A stretch of 64,000 nucleotides of DNA from UBA6168 sp041163745 (GCA_041163745.1 JBEAQU010000078.1:186001-250000), one strand, 5' to 3'; shown: positions 52,565 to 63,161, counted from the first letter of the stretch. Made by a program: numbers and translations. The notes: generated by a model not told the origin, from the letters alone.

Positions 52565-52932
52565 ATGTACGGGAATCGATCCAATCTTCGGATGCGCCTG
52601 AGGGAACCTCACGCACCCGCATCCGTCGGGCTGCCCGACGGTCTGTTGGAGTCTGTCTATGTTTCGCGGTGTTTGTGACCAAAAAAGACTGTGCCAGGAA
52701 AACAGTCTCGTCACGAGACTGCCACCTGTCTATGTTTCGCGGTGTTTGTGACCACCCAAGACTGTGCATACCACCGCATTTTCCTACCCCGGGTTCGTCG
52801 CACGGATGGAGTGCTCCGGCCCGGAGATGCTGCGGTTTGTATGGTGTGCATCATTCAATAGGTACCCAGGCTTTTCCGTTGATTGACGATCGGATTGGCA
52901 CGCCGCTTACCGGCTGTTGCGGCGGCGGCAAG
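52565..52932. other. Intergenic region with direct repeats
   Basis: The 368 bases between the SGNH gene and the SUMF1-domain gene hold the 42-bp repeat pair at 52653-52767, with a palindrome between the copies. No coding sequence is recognised. Confidence 0.5.
52653..52767. repeat. Direct repeat pair, 42 bp, with internal palindrome
   Basis: Copies at 52653-52694 and 52726-52767 share 29 identical bases (core GTTTCGCGGTGTTTGTGACC), then 3 mismatches and 10 further matches. The 31-base gap carries a perfect 9-bp inverted repeat with one central base (52703-52711 and 52713-52721). No third copy was seen in the window, and no cas genes are present. Confidence 0.8.
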
Positions 52933-53871
<939 letters not shown>

Positions 53872-54258
53872 CAGACAGTGGTTGGGTTGGGCCGTCCTTA
53901 TCGGACAACCGGAACATAAGGTGATGCAAATTGGTATTTTTTGGGAAAAATCCCTGCGGATAAACGGTCAAATTTTCAAGATACGCCATTGATTGCATGG
54001 CTGGGTGCCGGAAAGGCGGATGCCAGGCGGATGCTTTTCCGGACCAAGGCAGGCGGCAGCCTGAACAAGCGGTATGGTTCCGGCGTTGTAACAGTCGGTC
54101 CGTCGGCCGGGTCGTTTCGCCGGGCTGCTTCGGAAACCTGCCCGGTCCATGTTTCGAATCCACCAAGGGGTGCAAGCCAACTTGTCGTATCCATGATTCA
54201 ACAGGGCGCACCGAAGCCGCCCGATTGACAATTCGGTTAGCGTCCCATTTCATCCGGT
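53872..54258. other. Divergent intergenic region, no gene recognised
   Basis: The 387 bases between the SUMF1-domain gene and the NUDIX gene contain several open frames on both strands. None has a recognisable domain, signal peptide or plausible start context. No exact TAnnTTTG element was seen near either start. Confidence 0.45.
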
Positions 54259-54897
54259 ATGATACCAACTTTCATCAGACAGCTTGAAGACCGGCTGGCG
54301 GCAACCCTGCCCGGGATGGAGGCCCAGCGCAAGATGGCGCACATCACCCGGCACCTGTACACCGCCGCCCCGACGACCGCACGACAGGCCGCCGTCATGG
54401 CGCTCCTTTTCCGCGACATGTCGGAATGGCGTATCGTCCTGATCGAACGGAACCGGAACGACCGCGACCACCATGCCGGCCAGATCGGTTTTCCCGGCGG
54501 GAAAGCGGAATTGTCCGACACCTGCCTGCAACACACCGCCCTGCGCGAAACCGAAGAGGAGATCGGCGTTTCCGCCGACAGCATCCGGGTGATCGGCCGG
54601 CTGTCGGACCTTTACATTCCGGTCAGCAACTTTCAAGTGCACCCGTTCGTCGGTTATCTCGACACCGCACCGTCCTATGTTCTCCAGCCGGAGGAGGTGC
54701 AGCATGCGTTCGATGTCCCTTTCGATCTGTTCTTCCGACCCGAGCGGCGCAAACTGACCGATATCCGGCTCGCACCCCGACTCACCTTGAAAAACGTTCC
54801 CTATTTCGATGTAGAAGGAAAAGTGCTCTGGGGTGCGACCGCCATGATCATCAGCGAACTGATACACATCACCGGTCCGTTGTCCCACCGGTCGTGA
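54259..54897 (+). CDS. NUDIX hydrolase, CoA pyrophosphatase (NudL/PCD1) type
   Basis: The 212-residue protein has the NUDIX box GGKAELSDTCLQHTALRETEEEIGV split over residues about 80-104, with the REtEEE core. Just before it is the UPF0035/CoA signature, visible as HHAGQIGFPGGKAE, which directs such enzymes to coenzyme A and its derivatives. MALLFRDMSEWRIVLIERN and RLSDLYIPVSNFQVHPFVGY follow the family. Cleavage to phosphopantetheine and 3',5'-ADP is the expected reaction. It stands alone. Confidence 0.88.
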   Translation: MIPTFIRQLEDRLAATLPGMEAQRKMAHITRHLYTAAPTTARQAAVMALLFRDMSEWRIVLIERNRNDRDHHAGQIGFPGGKAELSDTCLQHTALRETEEEIGVSADSIRVIGRLSDLYIPVSNFQVHPFVGYLDTAPSYVLQPEEVQHAFDVPFDLFFRPERRKLTDIRLAPRLTLKNVPYFDVEGKVLWGATAMIISELIHITGPLSHRS

Positions 54898-55228
54898 CAT
54901 GCCTGGCCATCCGAATCCGGCCGATTGTCGGCAGGTACGCGTCTGCCCGGCGACAACCCTCGTCTATTTGAGGTCCGGCAACCGAACAGGATGCCTTTCC
55001 CAATCGTTCTTATAGGAGAGGATTCGAAACGCCCGGCTGCCGACATCCCGGGTAGGGCCTTCCCGCCAATTTCCGGCCGGAAGACCTTCCGGGTCACATG
55101 CCGATGGGAAACCGCATGGACGACGGTCCACCCAGGCTCCGGGCATTGTCCGGTGTAGAAGGCCGTTTTGGCTCTTGCAGCGTTCTTTTCGGCCGCATTC
55201 ACGACGAATCCAACGGAAACTCCATACC
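54898..55228. other. Intergenic region, no gene recognised
   Basis: The 331 bases upstream of the small membrane protein hold no recognisable gene or strong hairpin. Confidence 0.45.
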
Positions 55229-55693
55229 ATGGCTTACCGCAGAACCACACAATTCACTTTCGACTCCCTGGCCAGTCTCCTGCTGCTCGGCGGCTTCCTG
55301 GTTGTCCTGTTCCTGCTCGTGCGGGGGGTTTTCATCCTCCTGAGTTACGCCGCACCATTCCTCCTGGTGGCGGCCCTGGTCATCGAACGGTCGGTGGTGA
55401 TTGATTACGGCCGATGGCTGATCGCACGAATCCGGCAGAACCTGCTGTCCGGCCTCCTGCTGGTCCTGCTCACGGGCCTCGGTTATATGCTGGTCTTCCC
55501 ATTCCTATTCCTCAAGGCAATCCTCCATCGCCGCCTGAAGGACAACCGCCGTCGCCAAACCCGGGAGCATGCGGCGGAATTTGTCGATTTCGAGGAGGTG
55601 GACAGCCGGACCGGAAGCAGCCTCCGTTCCGCGGCATCGCCGCCGGAGGGACCACGGAAGGAACGCATCGCATACGGACGCCCCCGGTCCTGA
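55229..55693 (+). CDS. Small conserved membrane protein, function unknown
   Basis: The 154-residue protein has three hydrophobic segments at about 13-32, 36-52 and 70-95 (LLLLGGFLVVLFLLVRGVFI, LSYAAPFLLVAALVI, LLSGLLLVLLTGLGYMLVFP). A basic and then acidic cytoplasmic tail ends with EFVDFEEVDSR. I recall similar proteins across Saprospiria-like Bacteroidota with the same FVDFEEVD-type ending, but no assigned function. ATG 55229 is preferred over an in-frame start at 55175, because homologues begin with a short basic segment before the first helix. The pyruvate-kinase-like gene follows 58 bases downstream, so the two are probably cotranscribed. Confidence 0.7.
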   Translation: MAYRRTTQFTFDSLASLLLLGGFLVVLFLLVRGVFILLSYAAPFLLVAALVIERSVVIDYGRWLIARIRQNLLSGLLLVLLTGLGYMLVFPFLFLKAILHRRLKDNRRRQTREHAAEFVDFEEVDSRTGSSLRSAASPPEGPRKERIAYGRPRS

Positions 55694-55751
55694 AGTCGGC
55701 CCCGGTCGTGCGGCTGCAACGACCGCATCCTTCATCTACCCCGCCCTGACC

Positions 55752-57662
55752 ATGGAAAAAGATCTTCAACACCGACTTCCCTGCGAAACGGACTCCCTGG
55801 ATTCCATAGCCGACCAATTGATGCGGCTGCGGACGGAAATGCTCAGCATGGAATCCAGGTACGACGGCTGGGACAAAATCCACCCCCATCACCTGAGAAG
55901 CGCCCGTAACCTCATCCACTACATGGCCCTTCGCAGATATGATGTCCGGGAACTGCAAATCGCTTTGTCCGAATGGGGTCTTTCCTCCCTGGGCAGGGCG
56001 GAACGCAAGGTACAGGCAACCGTCGACACCCTGCTGCACGTCATCCATGCCCTCCGGGGAGAGACCTGGTCTCCGACCGAAGATCCGCCGGCCTGCTTCC
56101 GGGAAGGTCGCCGGCTGCTGGAACATAACACCGCCAGCCTGCTTGGCGACATACCCTCCGGCCGGAGGGTCCGGATCATGGTGACCATGCCGGGGACCGC
56201 CGCGGATGATTACGGTTTGGTCGCGGACCTCCTGCAGCAGGGTATGAACTGCGCTCGCATCAATTGTGCGCACGACCATCCCGCCGTCTGGGAAAAGATC
56301 GTCGGCAACATCCGGCGGGCATCGGATGTCATGGGTATTCCCTGCAAGATCCTGATGGACCTCGGCGGCCCCAAATTACGCACCGGTACCGTCGAACCGG
56401 GACCACCCGTGCTCCGCATGCGACCGGAAAGGAATGATGTCGGGAAAGTCACCGCACCCGCCCGCCTCTGGCTGTATCCGGCGGAACATGGGCAATCTGA
56501 CAAACCGGATCCCCAAGGCAGTCTTCCGCTTCCGGGAGACTGGCTGGCACAATGCAAACGCGGCGACACCATCCTGCTGACCGACGGCAGGGGATCCAAA
56601 AGACGACTCCAAGTCGATACCGTAACGGAAAAGGCCGTTCTGGTCACCTGCCGCAAGACGGTCTACTTCGTCCCGGGAACCCAACTCCAACTCGTCACAA
56701 CCGGAAAACGCAAGCCGAAGAACCGGAACGCCCGGCTGGTGGCAGACCTTCCCCGGAAGGAAGGCGGCATCCGTTTGTCGGCGGGTGACCTGCTGGTGTT
56801 GTCCGCCGACGGGCACCCCGGTACGAACGCCCGTTTCGACCCCGACACCAACGAATGGCATCCGGCGACCATCGGCTGCTCCATTCCCGCTATCTTCCCC
56901 CATCTGCAAATCGGAGAACCCATTTGGTTCGATGACGGTAAAATCGGCGGAACCATCGAAGCGGTCCGTACCGACCGGGTGGAAGTCCGTATCAACCGGA
57001 CACGTCCCGGTGGCGGCCGGCTGCGTGCGGAAAAAGGAATCAACCTGCCGGACTCCCAGCTCGACCTGCCGGCCCTGACCGAGGATGATGCCAATGACTT
57101 GCCCTTTGTCGTGAAACATGCAGACATGGTCGGACTTTCCTTCGTCAATACCCCCCGGGATGTCGACCGCTTGGTCGAACAACTCCGCACACTGACCGAC
57201 AACCCGCCCGCCATCGTCCTCAAGGTGGAAACCCGCAGGGGCTTTGACAACCTCCCCGCCATGCTCCTCACCGCCATGCAACTCCCGACGGCCGGGGTGA
57301 TGATCGCCCGGGGTGACCTGGCCATCGAATGCGGCTTCGGCCGGCTGGCGGAAGTGCAGGAACAAATCCTGTGGCTCTGCGAAGCTGCCCACCTGCCCGC
57401 CATCTGGGCGACCCAGGTGCTAGAAGGAATGGCCCGGCAAGGATTGCCCTCCCGGGCGGAAATCACCGACGCCGCCATGGGGCAGCGCTCGGAATGCATC
57501 ATGCTCAACAAAGGGGAACATATCGTCGCTGCCACCCACGCACTGGATGACATCCTCCGTCGGATGCAGGACCATCAGACAAAAAAACGTGCCCTGCTCC
57601 GCAAACTGCTGCTGTCCGAAAAATTCTTCCAGTCCTGGTCACCAACAGCATCTTCAAAATGA
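55752..57662 (+). CDS. Atypical pyruvate-kinase-like protein with long N-terminal domain
   Basis: The 636-residue protein has a helical N-terminal extension (about 1-135, ARNLIHYMALRRYDVRELQ, GLSSLGRAERKVQATVDTLL). A pyruvate-kinase TIM barrel with an inserted B-domain follows. Recognisable PK positions are MNCARINCAHD, DLGGPKLRTG (from 203), LKVETRRGFDN (K491, E493), ARGDLAIECG (519-528) and WATQVLEGMARQGLPSRAEI (ATQ from 553). MLNKGEH replaces the usual MLSGETA, and the C-terminal allosteric domain is missing. Key residues are mostly kept, so phosphoenolpyruvate chemistry is possible. The divergence makes a different enol-phosphate substrate or regulatory role equally open. Its last 9 bases overlap the convergent ABC gene. 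Confidence 0.8.
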   Translation: MEKDLQHRLPCETDSLDSIADQLMRLRTEMLSMESRYDGWDKIHPHHLRSARNLIHYMALRRYDVRELQIALSEWGLSSLGRAERKVQATVDTLLHVIHALRGETWSPTEDPPACFREGRRLLEHNTASLLGDIPSGRRVRIMVTMPGTAADDYGLVADLLQQGMNCARINCAHDHPAVWEKIVGNIRRASDVMGIPCKILMDLGGPKLRTGTVEPGPPVLRMRPERNDVGKVTAPARLWLYPAEHGQSDKPDPQGSLPLPGDWLAQCKRGDTILLTDGRGSKRRLQVDTVTEKAVLVTCRKTVYFVPGTQLQLVTTGKRKPKNRNARLVADLPRKEGGIRLSAGDLLVLSADGHPGTNARFDPDTNEWHPATIGCSIPAIFPHLQIGEPIWFDDGKIGGTIEAVRTDRVEVRINRTRPGGGRLRAEKGINLPDSQLDLPALTEDDANDLPFVVKHADMVGLSFVNTPRDVDRLVEQLRTLTDNPPAIVLKVETRRGFDNLPAMLLTAMQLPTAGVMIARGDLAIECGFGRLAEVQEQILWLCEAAHLPAIWATQVLEGMARQGLPSRAEITDAAMGQRSECIMLNKGEHIVAATHALDDILRRMQDHQTKKRALLRKLLLSEKFFQSWSPTASSK

Positions 57663-59471
57663 TTGCATGCCAACCAGGCGGCGATAGGCGCTGTCCTTCG
57701 CCATCAACGCAGCGTGCGTACCCCGCTCCGCTATCCTTCCCTCCTGCAACAGGATGATTTCATCCGCATGCCGGACTGTCGACAGGCGGTGCGCAATGAC
57801 TATGCTGGTACGGTTGCGCATCAGGACCTCCAGGGCCGCCTGTACCAAGCGCTCCGATTCCGCATCCAATGCGGAAGTGGCTTCGTCCAATATCAAGATG
57901 GGCGGATTCGCCAACACCGCCCGCGCCAGGGCCAGTCGCTGCCGCTGCCCGCCACTCAGCTTGACCCCCCGGTCTCCGATGTTCGTACCATATCCCGCCG
58001 GTGTCGCCATGATGAAGTCGTGTGCATGCGCGACACGCGCCGCCTGTTCCACCGCCGCCATCGAAACCCCCTCCATTCCGAACGCTATGTTGTTGAAAAT
58101 GGTGTCGTTGAACAGCACCGGCTCCTGTGTCACAATCCCCATCAGTGACCGCAAGTCCTGCACACGGTAATCCCGGATGTCGATGCCGTCCAGGGTTAAC
58201 GCCCCCTGCGAAACATCGTAGAAACGAGGCAACAAATCCACCAAGGTGGTTTTACCGGCACCGGACGACCCTACCAAGGCGATGATTTTTCCGGCAGGAA
58301 TCTCCAGGTCCACCGCTTCCAGGGCAGGCTGCCGGGCACCTTCGTAGGTGAACCCCACCTGGTGGTAGACAATCTTGTCCCGAAAGGCTGTCAGCGGACG
58401 GGCATCCGCCCGCTCCCTTATCCGCAGATCCTCCGCCATGAGCCGTTCCACCCGCTCCGCCGCCGCCAAGCCCTTCTGGATATTGTAAAAGGACGATGCG
58501 AATTTTTTGGCCGGCTCTATCATGCTGAAAAACGCATACAACATCGCAAAAAAGGTAGGCACGGTCAAGCCTCCCGATTGCACGGCGCCATACCCGTACC
58601 AAACCAGCACCGCCACCGTCGTCACCCCCAGGAACTCCGTCAACGGGGAAGACAAATCCCGCCGCCACAGCAAGCGCACCACCAACCACCGATATACCTC
58701 GTTCTCCCGGCCGAACCGATCCGCCTGGAACGCTTCGGCATTGAAACCCTTGATGATACGAAGTCCGGAAATTCCTTCCTCCATCATGGACAGCAATATC
58801 CCCAATTGTTCCTGCACCTTCCTGGACTGCCGCTTCAATAACTTTCCTACCCGGCCGATGACCAATCCGGTGAATACCAGCAGCACCAATACGAACAGGG
58901 TCAGGGAAGGACTGATGTATATCATGAAGGTGAGCGCACCGGCAATCATCAATGGCTCCCGGACAAAAGATTCGATGCCGCTCAGGATGCTGGCCTCCAC
59001 CTCCTGCACATCCACTGACATCCTGGCCAACAGGTCGCCTTTCCGTTCCTCGGCATAGAAGGACAACGGCAGGGACAACATCTTTTCATACAAGCCCTGC
59101 CGGATGTCCCGGACCACCCCGTTGCGGACCGGTGCCAGGAAAACCTGGGAAAGATAACGGAACACATTCCGGAAGAAATATATGGCGACAACGAGCGACA
59201 AAGCGAATGCAAGGGCATACCGCTTGCCTTCGGTCAGGATGAGCCGGCTCAGCCGGTAATTGGCATGGTCGGCCAGGTGCTGCCAGCCGAAGGGTTCCGA
59301 CGGGGCCTCCAGCACCATCGGCTGCTGGTCCAGCAAAATGTTGAGAAAAGGAATGATCGCAGGAATGCTGCCGATCGAGAACAACACCATGAGCAGGTTG
59401 CTCATCAGATTGCCGGCCAGCAACAACTTGTAACGCCTCAGGTGCCAGAGTATCGGCCAAAATGAACGCAT
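57654..59471 (-). CDS. ABC exporter, MsbA-like half-transporter
   Basis: The 605-residue protein fuses a six-helix exporter membrane domain (about 15-330) to an ATPase domain. Walker A is VGSSGAGKTTLVD, the Q-loop is in GIVTQEPVLFND, the signature is VKLSGGQRQRLALARA and Walker B is ILILDEATSALD. IVIAHRLSTVRHAD carries the switch histidine. Coupling-helix segments (GDLLARMSVDVQEVEASI, EEGISGLRIIKGFNAE) match the MsbA/lipid-A exporter group. In Bacteroidota such half-transporters likely flip lipids or export drugs as homodimers. Its 3' end overlaps the PK-like gene by 9 bp head-on. Confidence 0.92.
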   Translation of the reverse strand: MRSFWPILWHLRRYKLLLAGNLMSNLLMVLFSIGSIPAIIPFLNILLDQQPMVLEAPSEPFGWQHLADHANYRLSRLILTEGKRYALAFALSLVVAIYFFRNVFRYLSQVFLAPVRNGVVRDIRQGLYEKMLSLPLSFYAEERKGDLLARMSVDVQEVEASILSGIESFVREPLMIAGALTFMIYISPSLTLFVLVLLVFTGLVIGRVGKLLKRQSRKVQEQLGILLSMMEEGISGLRIIKGFNAEAFQADRFGRENEVYRWLVVRLLWRRDLSSPLTEFLGVTTVAVLVWYGYGAVQSGGLTVPTFFAMLYAFFSMIEPAKKFASSFYNIQKGLAAAERVERLMAEDLRIRERADARPLTAFRDKIVYHQVGFTYEGARQPALEAVDLEIPAGKIIALVGSSGAGKTTLVDLLPRFYDVSQGALTLDGIDIRDYRVQDLRSLMGIVTQEPVLFNDTIFNNIAFGMEGVSMAAVEQAARVAHAHDFIMATPAGYGTNIGDRGVKLSGGQRQRLALARAVLANPPILILDEATSALDAESERLVQAALEVLMRNRTSIVIAHRLSTVRHADEIILLQEGRIAERGTHAALMAKDSAYRRLVGMQSF

Positions 59472-59570
59472 GGTGGATATTTGCCGGGCCGTGCCGCCAG
59501 TCCGGCCGGACCGGCGGCACGAAGGGAGGGAGCAAGCCGGGCCCTGGTGTCAACAGCTGTTACAAACGAA

Positions 59571-59601
59571 CCGGAGGACTGCGCCGTGCGCAGTCCTCCG
59601 G
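59571..59601 (-). terminator. Terminator hairpin after ftsH
   Basis: A perfect 14-bp GC-rich inverted repeat (59571-59584 with 59588-59601) with a 3-base loop lies 43 bases after the ftsH stop and before the ABC gene. On the minus strand it is followed by TTCGTTTGT, a loose T-rich tail. Confidence 0.7.
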
Positions 59602-59644
59602 CAGAAAATCCAATCGGTCGGCATTAGCGGACAGCGGACGCCGT

Positions 59645-61651
59645 TCATTCGCTCCCTTCCGGTACGGATACCGTGGTGGCGGCCACTTCCGCCGCCGGTT
59701 GCTGCGGATGCTCCTTACCAGAAGCTTCTTTCGATGCCGTCGTCGGCGCTCCCACCCGAGGGCCTATCAGTTTTTCAACGTCCGACTTGTGCAGGACTTC
59801 CTTTTCCAACAATTGCCTGGCCAGGGCCTCCAGGGCGGTACGTTTCTCTGTCAGCAGGCCTTTCGCCCGTTCGAATTGCTCCGCCAACAAGCGCCGGACC
59901 TCCTCGTCGATCATCCCTGCCGTCTCATCGGAATAGGGCTTCGTAAACGAATCGCTCTGCATACCATAAAAGGAAACCTGCCCCACCTTGTCGTTCATGC
60001 CGAATACCGCCACCATGCTGTATGCCAGTTTCGTCACTTGGTCCAGATCGCTCTGCGCCCCGGTGGAAACCTTGCCGAATACAATCTCCTCCGCCGCTCT
60101 TCCGCCGAATGTCATGCAAATACGGTCGAGCAACTGCTCCGTCCGGGTGATGTACTCATCCTTCGGCAAATATTGTGCGAATCCAAGGGTACCGATGCCA
60201 CGTGGCACAATCGTCACCTTGACCAAGGGAGAGGCGTGTTCCAGAAACCAGCCGCACACGGCATGTCCCGCCTCATGATAGGCTATGATTTCCTTCTCCT
60301 CCGGGGAAATCAATTTGTTCTTCTTCTCCAATCCGCCGATGACCCTGTCCAAGGCATAATTGAAGTCGTCCATGTCCACTTCGGCTTTGTTGCGACGAGC
60401 GGCGATCAGGGCCGCCTCATTGCAGACGTTCGCAATTTCAGCCCCGGCAAAACCCGGCGTCATTTCCGACAGCTCGAAAGGGGATATGTCATTGTTGATC
60501 TTGATGTTCTTGAGGTGGACATGGAAGATGGCCTCCCGACCCTTCAGATCGGGACGGTCGATGCCGATCTGCCGGTCGAAACGGCCCGGTCTCATCAGGG
60601 CGGAATCCAGTACGTCCGGCCGGTTGGTCGCAGCCATCAGGATGACTCCCTTGTCCGTCGGGAAACCGTCCATCTCCACCAGCAACTGGTTCAACGTGTT
60701 CTCACGCTCGTCATTGCCACCCTGGAAACTGTTGCGGCCCCGTGCACGTCCGATGGCATCGATCTCGTCGATGAACACGATGCAGGGTGCTTTCTCCCGC
60801 GCCTGCCGGAACAGGTCCCGGACGCGGGAAGCCCCCACCCCGACGAACATCTCCACGAAATCGGAGCCGGAAATGGAAAAGAAAGGCACTCCCGCTTCCC
60901 CCGCCACCGCTTTGGCCAGCAGGGTCTTGCCGGTACCCGGAGGACCAATCAGCAAGACACCCTTCGGAATCTTACCCCCCAAGGCGGTATACTTCCGCGG
61001 ATTCTTCAGGAAATCGACCACCTCCATCACTTCCTCCTTGGCCTCGTCCAGCCCGGCAACGTCCGCGAACGTCACGTTCACCTTCGAATTCTGATCGAAC
61101 AGGGTCGCCTTCGACTTTCCGATGTTGAATAACTGTGTACCCGGCCCGCCGCCGCCGCCACTGACCCGCCGCATGATGAACACCCATATGGCAATGACAA
61201 TCGCCACCGGTAGCAGGGATCCCAGAATCGGCCCGATCCAGTTGGTCTTTTCCACAAAATTGATGGGCACCGGCCGCTTGCCTTCCTCCATCAACTTGTT
61301 GTTCATCTCCTTCAGCTCAGGGGAACGGTAGTCCCAGGAACCGATGTCAAATGTGTAGTGCGGCCGGTTCTTTCCGAAACTGTTCCGGGACGCGTCCTGG
61401 TATTCCTCCTGGCCCAATGCCGCCTCCCGCAGGAAGACATGGCCGGTCTTCTGGTTGATCACCTCCAGCTTCTCCACGTCCCCGGCTTCGAACATCTCGG
61501 AAAAACGCTCGAAGGTGATCGGCTCGTTGGACGAATGAGGCAGGTTGATCAGCTGTAATGCCAACAGTATTACCGCCACCACCCCGTAGATCCAATAGGT
61601 GTGGAACTTCGGCCCACCCTTGTTGCTCTTGTTCTCCTGGTTATTTTCCAT
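59645..61651 (-). CDS. ftsH: ATP-dependent zinc metalloprotease FtsH
   Basis: The 668-residue membrane AAA protease degrades misassembled membrane and regulatory proteins. Two membrane helices lie at about 19-36 and 143-163, flanking a periplasmic domain. A glycine-rich GGGGGPG follows. Walker A is GPPGTGKT (236-243), Walker B is CIVFIDEID and the second region of homology is TNRPDVLDSALMRPGRFDRQ. The zinc site is HEAGH (459-463). The C-terminal tail is Ala/Glu/Pro-rich. The length is that of Bacteroidota FtsH. rsfS lies 110 bases upstream on the same strand, a common arrangement in the phylum. Confidence 0.97.
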   Translation of the reverse strand: MENNQENKSNKGGPKFHTYWIYGVVAVILLALQLINLPHSSNEPITFERFSEMFEAGDVEKLEVINQKTGHVFLREAALGQEEYQDASRNSFGKNRPHYTFDIGSWDYRSPELKEMNNKLMEEGKRPVPINFVEKTNWIGPILGSLLPVAIVIAIWVFIMRRVSGGGGGPGTQLFNIGKSKATLFDQNSKVNVTFADVAGLDEAKEEVMEVVDFLKNPRKYTALGGKIPKGVLLIGPPGTGKTLLAKAVAGEAGVPFFSISGSDFVEMFVGVGASRVRDLFRQAREKAPCIVFIDEIDAIGRARGRNSFQGGNDERENTLNQLLVEMDGFPTDKGVILMAATNRPDVLDSALMRPGRFDRQIGIDRPDLKGREAIFHVHLKNIKINNDISPFELSEMTPGFAGAEIANVCNEAALIAARRNKAEVDMDDFNYALDRVIGGLEKKNKLISPEEKEIIAYHEAGHAVCGWFLEHASPLVKVTIVPRGIGTLGFAQYLPKDEYITRTEQLLDRICMTFGGRAAEEIVFGKVSTGAQSDLDQVTKLAYSMVAVFGMNDKVGQVSFYGMQSDSFTKPYSDETAGMIDEEVRRLLAEQFERAKGLLTEKRTALEALARQLLEKEVLHKSDVEKLIGPRVGAPTTASKEASGKEHPQQPAAEVAATTVSVPEGSE

Positions 61652-61761
61652 GAAGGTTATGTTCTGTGTTTACATACCCGAACAATCAGATATGGATTTT
61701 CGTTTCCGGCCGGAACTTCCGGTTGCGGTCATCGACTTCTGACCAGGTAACTGTCCCCGTA

Positions 61762-62148
61762 TCAGATGTTCTCATAGGTTGTGATGCCGGCATCGCTCCA
61801 CAATTCCTCCAATGCATAGAATTCGCGCGTCTCCCGATAGAATACATGGATTACGATGTTGAAACAATCCATGCATATCCAACGGGAATTCTGTCGGCCT
61901 TCCACATGCAAAGGAACCTGTCCGGCTTCCTGTTTCAATCGCTTGTAAATGTTTTCGGAAATGGCCCGGACCTGCGTACTGGAGTCTCCTTCGCAGATGA
62001 TGAAGAAGTCAGCCGGCGTGTCATCCAGCTTCCTAAGATCCAGTTTGACGATGTTCTTTCCCTTGATATCCTGTATGCTGTCTATGATTAGGTCATTCAG
62101 TTCTTCAATGGAGAGGGTACTTCCCTGTAAGGCAACGGTAGTTGTCAA
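61762..62148 (-). CDS. rsfS: Ribosomal silencing factor RsfS
   Basis: The 128-residue protein binds ribosomal protein L14 and blocks subunit joining in starvation. LNDLIIDSIQDIKGKNIVKLDLRKLDD, PADFFIICEGDSSTQVRAIS, GQVPLHVEGRQNSRWICMDC and IVIHVFYRETREFYALEELW are the DUF143/RsfS blocks. Length is normal. It is upstream of ftsH in a likely operon, and divergent from birA. Confidence 0.95.
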   Translation of the reverse strand: MTTTVALQGSTLSIEELNDLIIDSIQDIKGKNIVKLDLRKLDDTPADFFIICEGDSSTQVRAISENIYKRLKQEAGQVPLHVEGRQNSRWICMDCFNIVIHVFYRETREFYALEELWSDAGITTYENI

Positions 62149-62327
62149 AGCTGTATTTTATTTATTTTTGATGATCGGAACCGACCGACCTGGCTTCACC
62201 CTTCAGACAACGGGTATCTGCCATTCTGTGGAAAGCATCGGCAGGTACTTGGCCCACGCCGGTTCGGTCGGCTTCGGAATTCCATCGGACAGGTCAATGC
62301 AGGGATAAAAATACAATATTTTTTCTA

Positions 62328-63086
62328 TTGAGAAGACTGAACACCCTCTTCGTCGGACAGGTCCTGATAGACCTTCCGGAGCTTGACTCCACCAATTCGT
62401 ACGCCTTCTCGCTATTGTCAAAGGACAAGCCGGTCGAAGGGACCGTCATTTCCACCGCCTGCCAGACCGCCGGAAAAGGACAGGTCGGTAATTCCTGGGA
62501 AAGCGAACCGCACCGGAACATCACCATGAGCGTGGTCCTGTTCCCCGGATTCCTCCCCCTCCGTCAGCAGGTGTTTCTGAACATGGCCGTGTCCTTGTCC
62601 GCCCATGACCTCCTGTCCGCCTGCATACCCACCGGCACTTCCATCAAATGGCCCAACGATCTGTATGTCGGCGACCGGAAGGCCGGAGGCATCCTGATCC
62701 AGAACACTACCTATAACAATTATATCCGCGCAACAGTTGCAGGCATCGGACTTAATGTGAACCAAACCGACTTTTCCGCGGAACTGCCCAACCCGACTTC
62801 CATCCGGCTGGAAACAGCCCTCGATTTCGACAGAAACCAGCTGCTGCTTATACTGTGCGAATACATCGAACAGCGCTATTTGCAATTGAAGGCCGGCCAT
62901 TTCCGGATGCTCAAGGAGGAATATCTGCGTAACCTGTACCGGTTCGGCCAAGCGGCATGGTACCGGCGGGCATCCGGGGAGGTCTTCGAAGCCACCATCA
63001 CCGATGTGGACGACCACGGACGGCTGTGCCTGCAATCCGGCGCCAACATGGAGCGCTTCGACCTCAAAGCCATCGGATTCCTCTGA
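62328..63086 (+). CDS. birA: Biotin--[acetyl-CoA-carboxylase] ligase
   Basis: The 252-residue enzyme attaches biotin to carboxylase carrier proteins. DLPELDSTNSYAFSLL and QTAGKGQVGNSWES (the GRGRxG adenylate loop, here degenerate) are at the N-terminal side. IKWPNDLYVGDRKAGGILIQ holds the catalytic lysine, and GIGLNVNQTDF follows. It lacks the N-terminal HTH of E. coli BirA, so it is a monofunctional class I ligase without a repressor role. The start is a TTG at 62328; no ATG lies close to the conserved N-terminus NTLFVGQ. Confidence 0.92.
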   Translation: MRRLNTLFVGQVLIDLPELDSTNSYAFSLLSKDKPVEGTVISTACQTAGKGQVGNSWESEPHRNITMSVVLFPGFLPLRQQVFLNMAVSLSAHDLLSACIPTGTSIKWPNDLYVGDRKAGGILIQNTTYNNYIRATVAGIGLNVNQTDFSAELPNPTSIRLETALDFDRNQLLLILCEYIEQRYLQLKAGHFRMLKEEYLRNLYRFGQAAWYRRASGEVFEATITDVDDHGRLCLQSGANMERFDLKAIGFL

Positions 63087-63153
63087 CAGGACGCCGGCCG
63101 GGCCGACATTGGGCCGGGTGATCGGCCAGGCGGGCTCACAACCGATTGCCACC

Positions 63154-63161
63154 TAAGTTTG
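63154..63161 (+). promoter_or_regulatory. Candidate -7 element (TAAGTTTG) of cinA
   Basis: An exact TAnnTTTG match lies 30 bases before the cinA ATG. Confidence 0.5.

Noticed and set aside
52653..52767. CRISPR array
   Set aside because: Only two imperfect repeat copies, a palindromic 31-base gap, and no cas genes or third unit nearby.
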